Below are positions 59,166 through 64,000 of a stretch of DNA of 64,000 nucleotides, in pieces. Source of the DNA: Chitinophaga arvensicola (GTDB taxonomy: Bacteria; Bacteroidota; Bacteroidia; Chitinophagales; Chitinophagaceae); assembly GCF_900110835.1 (NCBI RefSeq), contig NZ_FOJG01000001.1, positions 3,379,499-3,443,498 of the forward strand. Direction: 5' to 3'. Position numbers and translations under genes: made by a program. Numbering within the stretch: the first letter of the stretch is position 1; every line of letters begins with the position of its first letter. Below the pieces are notes generated by a model, which worked only from the letters and a program-made list of their open reading frames with translations, made no database searches and was not told the DNA's origin.

Positions 59166-60317
59166 ATGGACATGAATTTAAAGGCGCTGACCGCCCTTAT
59201 GATCTCCGGTGGTACCCTGCTGGCTTCCTGCAATAACAATACTGCCCCTAAAGAAGAAAGTAAGGATTCCACAACAGCCGCTGTAACTGCCGGCCCAAAA
59301 AGCTTTGGGCAGTCGGACGGTCAGGAAGTACTGCAATACACCCTGAAAAATGCCAACGGAATGGAAGTAAAGATCCTCAACTATGGCGGCACTATCACGG
59401 ATATCATCACTCCTGATAAACAGGGGCAGAAAGGCAATGTTGTGCTGTCGTATGATTCATTATCCGGCTACCAGCAGAAAGGGCAACCTTATTTTGGTGC
59501 ACTCGTAGGCCGGTACGCCAACCGTATCGCCAACGCGAAATTTACACTGGACGGCAAGGAATATAAACTCGCCGCTAACAATAACGGCAACACGCTCCAT
59601 GGCGGTCTGAAAGGATTTGATAAAGTGGTATGGGCCGCTACACCTGCGGGCGACAGCAGTCTGCAACTGGTATACAACAGCAAAGACGGAGAAGAAGGTT
59701 ACCCCGGTAATTTACAGGCTACTGTGGTATATACCCTCACTCCAGACAATGCACTTCATATCAGTTACAAAGCTACCACTGATAAGGCTACGCCTGTTAA
59801 CCTCACCAACCACGCTTACTTTAACCTCTCTGCAGGGAAAGACAGCACCATCCTGGGCCATGAATTGTCGCTGAAAGCCAGCAAATTTACCCCGGTAAAT
59901 GACAAGCTGATTCCTACGGGTAAACTTGATCCGGTAAAAGGTACACCGATGGATTTCACGACTGCCAAGAAGATCGGTGCTGATATCGGTAAAGTAAAAG
60001 GTGGTTATGATCACAACTGGGTGCTCGACAAAAAAGAAGGCGAACTGGAAACAATCGCTACCCTGTATGATCCTACCAGCGGACGTTTGATGGAAGTAGC
60101 CACTACCCAGCCAGGTATCCAGTTCTATACCGGTAACTTCCTGGATGGTACGCTCACGAATACACGCGATGGACAGAAATACGTGCAGAACGCGGCACTT
60201 TGCCTGGAAACACAGCATTTCCCTGATTCTCCGAATCAGCCCTCTTTCCCATCAGCCATCCTGAAACCAGGTGAAACATTTTCACAGACAACGGTGTACA
60301 AATTCTCCGTGAAATAA
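59166..60317 (+). CDS. galM: Lipoprotein aldose 1-epimerase (mutarotase)
   Basis: The start ATG at 59166 gives 383 residues with a lipoprotein signal ending L-A-S-C at Cys22; a Met two codons later is an alternative. The mutarotase fold interconverts alpha and beta sugars. The conserved substrate-binding parts are N-G-N-T-L-H-G-G, the catalytic His in L-T-N-H-A-Y-F-N-L, and G-Y-D-H-N-W-V-L. A Glu near the end (C-L-E-T-Q-H) is the other catalytic residue. Its export and lipidation place it outside the inner membrane, where it would handle sugar released by the GH51 enzyme. Confidence 0.94.
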   Translation: MDMNLKALTALMISGGTLLASCNNNTAPKEESKDSTTAAVTAGPKSFGQSDGQEVLQYTLKNANGMEVKILNYGGTITDIITPDKQGQKGNVVLSYDSLSGYQQKGQPYFGALVGRYANRIANAKFTLDGKEYKLAANNNGNTLHGGLKGFDKVVWAATPAGDSSLQLVYNSKDGEEGYPGNLQATVVYTLTPDNALHISYKATTDKATPVNLTNHAYFNLSAGKDSTILGHELSLKASKFTPVNDKLIPTGKLDPVKGTPMDFTTAKKIGADIGKVKGGYDHNWVLDKKEGELETIATLYDPTSGRLMEVATTQPGIQFYTGNFLDGTLTNTRDGQKYVQNAALCLETQHFPDSPNQPSFPSAILKPGETFSQTTVYKFSVK

Positions 60318-60337
60318 TATCGTTGAAGGAATTATAT

Positions 60338-60384
60338 AAAAAGCGAAGGGGATGTCTTTTAAAAGACATCCCCTTCGCTTTTTT
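60338..60384. terminator. 46-bp perfect palindrome, bidirectional terminator
   Basis: A 23-bp arm (60338-60360) is followed directly by its exact complement (60361-60383). The stem has GC-rich AGCGAAGGGGATGTC and flanks of A and T runs, so it can end transcripts from both the epimerase gene (plus) and susD (minus). Confidence 0.95.
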
Positions 60385-60393
60385 ATGGATCAG

Positions 60394-61863
60394 TTATTGA
60401 AAGTTCGGATTCTGCACCAGGGTACCTTTACTTCTGTCGATTTCCTGCTGAGGCATCGGGAAGTAATAGTTCTTAGGCTTTGCAAACTTACGCGCGGCAC
60501 CACCACGGGTGATCACAGTGCCATCATACGCCCGTTTAGGCTGGTTGTAGATGGCCGCAATATCTACCAGTTTCACTTTGTCCCAGCGCAACAGGTCCTG
60601 GTGACGCTCGTTTTCACCGCATAACTCCACCCTGCGCTCATGCATCAGTTCTTTCATACCGCCATTGGTAACAACAGGTAAGGTGGCAGATGCACGCTGG
60701 CGAACGGCCCTGATTTCTGCATCACCGGCGCCTGGCCCGTTCAGGCGGATCTTGGCTTCTGCTACCAGCAGGTAAATATCTGCGGAACGCATCAGTGGTG
60801 TTTTAAGTGAATAGTCCAGTCCACCGGAGGGTTTCCATGCACAGAATTTTTTATAGTGATAGCCGCTCCAGGATGTGGATGCTTCATAGGTAGCAATGCC
60901 GGTACCAATGTTTACCTGGTCGCCGGGCTGCATGATGCAGATGTTTTTACGCGGATCGCCTGTTTCAAATTCGTCTACCAGTCCTTTGGTAGGGTAGAAG
61001 AAGCTCCATCCGTTCCAGTTGCGCGGGGCATGGTAGGTGATGAAGTCGGAATACCCGTTGCCATCCACTGTTTGAACTGCCAGCAGCATTTCTGAATTAT
61101 TGCCGGTGGCTACGCTGAAGTTGTCGGCATAATTAGGCGCCAGTTTATAGTTGGCATTGCTGACTACCTTACTGCCAAATTCGATGGCTTTATCGAGTTT
61201 TTCCCAGTTCATGTACAGTTTGCATAGGAGTCCCCAGGCAGTACCTTTGCTCACGCGGCCTTTGTTTGCATCGTCGTAGGTTTCGGGCAACTGGTCGGCA
61301 GCTGCCAGCAGGTCGCTTTCTATCTGGGCGCGCAGTTGATCGGCCGTTACTTTAGGTTTGTTATAGAAAGATTTTATCACATCATCTTCTGTTACCATCG
61401 GAGCCTCGCCATAGATGAGCAAAAGGCGCCAGTACGCGAATGCGCGGAAGAAATGTGCTTCACCAAGACAACGGTTTTTGATGGCGTCGTCCATGCCCGC
61501 AATTTTGGGAACGTAGATCAGTACGTTGTTGGCGCGGTTAATGGTTTCATATTTCCATCTCCAGCCTACTCTTACACTGTAGGTAGAGGCGTCATAGGTG
61601 AAGTCTTCAATGACAGCGTCATAATCATGGTCGCCGCCGCGTACCTGGTCATCCGAGCAGTTATCGAATACAAACTCGTTGAAGCCGGTATAATCTTCTT
61701 CGAGTAATACATTATAGATACCGGTTACACCGTCGATGGCATCGCTCTGGTTACGCCAGTAGTTGCCGGTGCTGTACACCCCTTTGGGTTGTACATCCAG
61801 TACGCTTTTACAGCCGGCAAAGAGTAACGCCGTGAGCACTAATATATGTTTGATCCGTTGCAT
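60394..61863 (-). CDS. SusD/RagB-like outer-membrane lipoprotein
   Basis: In this 489-residue protein a lipoprotein signal ends F-A-G-C with Cys18, followed by K-S-V-L-D-V-Q-P-K-G-V-Y, the usual SusD opening. Tetratricopeptide-like helices include E-A-H-F-F-R-A-F-A-Y-W-R. The conserved C-terminal R-H-Q-D-L-L-R-W region (as E-R-H-Q-D-L-L-R-W) and Y-Y-F-P-M-P-Q-Q-E-I close it. It binds glycan at the cell surface with its SusC partner. It ends beside the epimerase terminator and starts 26 bp after the SusC stop. Confidence 0.96.
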   Translation of the reverse strand: MQRIKHILVLTALLFAGCKSVLDVQPKGVYSTGNYWRNQSDAIDGVTGIYNVLLEEDYTGFNEFVFDNCSDDQVRGGDHDYDAVIEDFTYDASTYSVRVGWRWKYETINRANNVLIYVPKIAGMDDAIKNRCLGEAHFFRAFAYWRLLLIYGEAPMVTEDDVIKSFYNKPKVTADQLRAQIESDLLAAADQLPETYDDANKGRVSKGTAWGLLCKLYMNWEKLDKAIEFGSKVVSNANYKLAPNYADNFSVATGNNSEMLLAVQTVDGNGYSDFITYHAPRNWNGWSFFYPTKGLVDEFETGDPRKNICIMQPGDQVNIGTGIATYEASTSWSGYHYKKFCAWKPSGGLDYSLKTPLMRSADIYLLVAEAKIRLNGPGAGDAEIRAVRQRASATLPVVTNGGMKELMHERRVELCGENERHQDLLRWDKVKLVDIAAIYNQPKRAYDGTVITRGGAARKFAKPKNYYFPMPQQEIDRSKGTLVQNPNFQ

Positions 61864-61889
61864 AGTAGTTGATTTAAGGTTCCCGTAAA

Positions 61890-64000
61890 TTAAAAGTTGA
61901 GCGTAGCGCCAAAAGTAAAGGTCCTGGCCTGTGGATAGGCAGCTACGTCTACACCACGTTGTCTGTTACCATCTGCGGTACCGTTATATCCCAGCATAGG
62001 TGTTAAACCGGAATAGTTGGTAAGGATAAACAGGTTTTGTCCGGCTACATACACATGGATATCGGAAATACCGCTGCGGCCCCATACTTTCGACGGGATC
62101 GTATAGCCGAGGGAAGCATTTCTCAGGGAGAAGTAATCGCCGTTTTCTACAAAACGATCGGAGGCACGGTTGTTCTGGTTCGCATTGCCCAGGGTCATTC
62201 TTGGTACAGAATTACTGGTACCGGCGCCATGCCAGCGGTTCAACGCATCGGCATACATGTTATAGGGATAGTTGGGATCCATGCCCTGCATTTTGTCGGC
62301 GTTGTAGAGTTTTACGCCGCTTACACCTGCAAACGAAAGACTCAGGTCAAAGCCTTTGTAGCTGGCGCTGGCCTGGATACCATATACCACTTTAGGATTC
62401 GGGCTGCCGAGGTTTACACGGTCTTTGTCATTCACAATATTATCGCCGTTGGTATCCAGGAAGCGCACATCACCGGGTTTGATGTTTTCTTTGTTCGGAT
62501 CTTTGCTGATGTTCGGATCATTGTTGATTTCTTCCTGCGTCTGGTAGATACCACCGGTTTTCCAGCCATAGTAAGATGCCAGCGGCTGGCCTACATAGGT
62601 GCGGGAAATTTCCTGTCCCTGTCTGCCGTAAGGCGTAGAGCCGATATAGGAAGAGGGGTCGTATAATTTTGTTACTTCATTTTTAATAAATGAAGCATTT
62701 GCACTGACATTATAACGGAATTTGTCTTTACCGCCCTGGTAGCCTACTTCTATTTCCCAGCCTTTATTATTCAGCTGCCCGATGTTACGGTCGGGAATGG
62801 CGGAGGTGCCATGGAGGTCCATTTCAGGTGCTGGCACCAGCATGTCGCGGGTATTTTTGTTAAACCAGGTAATGGTGGTATTCAGTCTGTTTTCGAAGAA
62901 ACCTGCTTCCAGGCTGATGTTTGTCATTTCTGCTTTCTCCCAGGTAATATCTGGATTCGACAGTCTTGAATTCCATACGCCGGTGTAGCCTGTTTCGCCG
63001 AAGTTATAACGGCGGTCTTTATCGATCTGTGCGAGGTATTGGAATTCAGTTACGTTCTGATTACCGAGTTGTCCCCAGCCACCGGTGATTTTCAGGTTAC
63101 TGATGGCTTTTACGTTGTCTTTAAAGAACGTTTCGTCAGACACGCGCCAGCCTGCGGAGAAGGCTGGGAAATAGCCCCAGCGCTGATCAGGAGCAAAGCG
63201 GGAGGAACCATCTGCGCGGAAGGTAACCGTGAGCAGGTATTTGTCTTTAAAGCCGTAGAAACCTCTTACAAAGCCGGAAGCGATAGCATTGGCATTGTAG
63301 TAATTACCTTTTGCATCGTGGATATCGTTACCATTACTCAACACCAGCTGGTCTTTCGACTCATCGTTAAAGCCCCAGCGTTCGGCCTGATTCCAGGAAC
63401 CATTGAAGGTTTGCTGGGAATAACCACCGGTAACAGTGATGTGATGTATCTGGGAGAGCACCTTGTTATAGGTCAGGAAAATTTCACCGAGCTGGTTGTT
63501 ATAGTTTTCGTTACGGTTTACCAGTTCTGCGTGGTCGCGGGCCCTGGTCTGGTCCAGTACTTTTGGATTGAAAGTAAAGCCATTTACCAGGCTGCCATCG
63601 AAACCGTAGTTACCGCGTAGGGTAAGTCCGTCGAGAATTTCCACTTCCGCATAGGCGCTGGCCAGCATGCGGTAAGTTTTAGTCCAGGCATCTGTTGTTT
63701 CTGCGGTATACACCGGGTTATTGATATCTCCCAGTTCATTACTGGCTTTGGAGCTGCCATAGCTGCCGTCCGGGTTATGCACGGGAATGGCCGGGTTAAA
63801 GCGCAGGGCGCTGAAAATAAGACCGGTCTGGGAGGAGTAGGTATCTGGTCCGGCGTTTTGTTTGTAGGTCAGCTGCAGATTTTCTCCCACTTTCACGCGT
63901 TTGCCGAGTTTATGTTCTGAGTTGATACGTACGGAATATCTTTTGAAGTAAGAGTTGGTGATGATGCCGTTTTCATTGTAGTAGCCGGCGCTGAGCATGT
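61890..64000 (-). CDS. SusC/RagA-family TonB-linked transporter, C-terminal part
   Basis: At least 703 residues of the beta-barrel are present; the signal peptide, plug and start lie beyond the window edge, since the frame is open at 64000 and the Met at 63998 falls inside the barrel. Typical barrel strands are seen throughout (for example L-T-V-T-F-R-A-D-G-S-S-R-F, W-G-Y-F-P-A-F-S-A-G-W-R), and it ends F-G-A-T-L-N-F. It forms a pair with the SusD gene downstream. Next to the ara genes it probably takes up arabinose-containing oligosaccharides. Confidence 0.95.
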   Translation of the reverse strand, partial: MLSAGYYNENGIITNSYFKRYSVRINSEHKLGKRVKVGENLQLTYKQNAGPDTYSSQTGLIFSALRFNPAIPVHNPDGSYGSSKASNELGDINNPVYTAETTDAWTKTYRMLASAYAEVEILDGLTLRGNYGFDGSLVNGFTFNPKVLDQTRARDHAELVNRNENYNNQLGEIFLTYNKVLSQIHHITVTGGYSQQTFNGSWNQAERWGFNDESKDQLVLSNGNDIHDAKGNYYNANAIASGFVRGFYGFKDKYLLTVTFRADGSSRFAPDQRWGYFPAFSAGWRVSDETFFKDNVKAISNLKITGGWGQLGNQNVTEFQYLAQIDKDRRYNFGETGYTGVWNSRLSNPDITWEKAEMTNISLEAGFFENRLNTTITWFNKNTRDMLVPAPEMDLHGTSAIPDRNIGQLNNKGWEIEVGYQGGKDKFRYNVSANASFIKNEVTKLYDPSSYIGSTPYGRQGQEISRTYVGQPLASYYGWKTGGIYQTQEEINNDPNISKDPNKENIKPGDVRFLDTNGDNIVNDKDRVNLGSPNPKVVYGIQASASYKGFDLSLSFAGVSGVKLYNADKMQGMDPNYPYNMYADALNRWHGAGTSNSVPRMTLGNANQNNRASDRFVENGDYFSLRNASLGYTIPSKVWGRSGISDIHVYVAGQNLFILTNYSGLTPMLGYNGTADGNRQRGVDVAAYPQARTFTFGATLNF

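Noticed and set aside
1..64000. CRISPR array, insertion sequence, transposase or integrase
   Set aside because: No regularly spaced repeats and no transposase or recombinase motifs were seen on either strand.

Overview
The window looks like a Bacteroidota chromosome, most likely Chitinophagaceae (Chitinophaga-like). This rests on three SusC/SusD-type or TonB-dependent uptake loci, an ECF sigma/FecR pair, several -7 promoter elements of the form TAnnTTTG with few strong Shine-Dalgarno sequences, and the overall flavour of the proteins. No rRNA, tRNA, CRISPR array, insertion sequence or complete prophage was found. The genus is inferred from general resemblance and was not tested.

Layout. (1) 0-5.7 kb: a SusD/SusC pair preceded on the same strand by an anti-sigma factor (FecR) and an ECF sigma factor. 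(2) 6-9.9 kb: a zeta-toxin-like kinase with a small upstream partner, an SRPBCC protein, a small NTPase and two membrane proteins. (3) 10-12.4 kb: tryptophan 2,3-dioxygenase and kynureninase in one operon. (4) 12.6-21.2 kb: housekeeping and accessory singletons (alpha/beta hydrolase, VOC, DinB, thioesterase, GIY-YIG, metallo-beta-lactamase-fold phosphodiesterase, AraC plus SDR). (5) 21.2-27.5 kb: an AT-rich, gene-poor accessory stretch. It holds a secreted metzincin-like protein opposite a 494-residue secreted protein, a HEPN-like protein, a GRDP-like protein coupled to a membrane protein, two gene fragments, a 13-bp direct repeat, a promoter with no gene behind it and a terminator with no gene in front of it. 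(6) 27.6-36.8 kb: an HxlR/quinone-oxidoreductase pair, a YHS-SCO-Cys-rich (copper-type) operon, an AraC regulator, a flavin reductase and a Na+/H+ antiporter. (7) 36.8-44.8 kb: a membrane LytTR regulator, then a TonB receptor, a parallel beta-helix lipoprotein and a diheme cytochrome c lipoprotein in one operon, with a secreted propeller-like protein further on. (8) 44.8-52.1 kb: a DbpA-like helicase, AraC/SDR/TetR and HxlR/SDR clusters, peptidase E and a lipoprotein. (9) 52.4-64 kb: an L-arabinose locus (GH51 arabinofuranosidase, araB, araD, araA, a Nudix-type AraR regulator, a lipoprotein aldose epimerase) facing a SusD/SusC pair across a perfect 46-bp terminator palindrome.

How the genes work together. 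The clearest functional unit is the arabinose locus. The GH51 enzyme releases arabinose, the epimerase can interconvert sugar anomers outside the inner membrane, AraA, AraB and AraD convert arabinose to xylulose 5-phosphate, and the AraR-like protein probably represses through palindromes that sit inside the promoters. The SusC/SusD pair next to it probably imports the oligosaccharide. The most interesting poorly understood unit is the TonB receptor, beta-helix and diheme cytochrome operon. The most unusual terrain is the AT-rich stretch at 21.2-27.5 kb, where real genes, gene fragments and stranded regulatory signals lie side by side.
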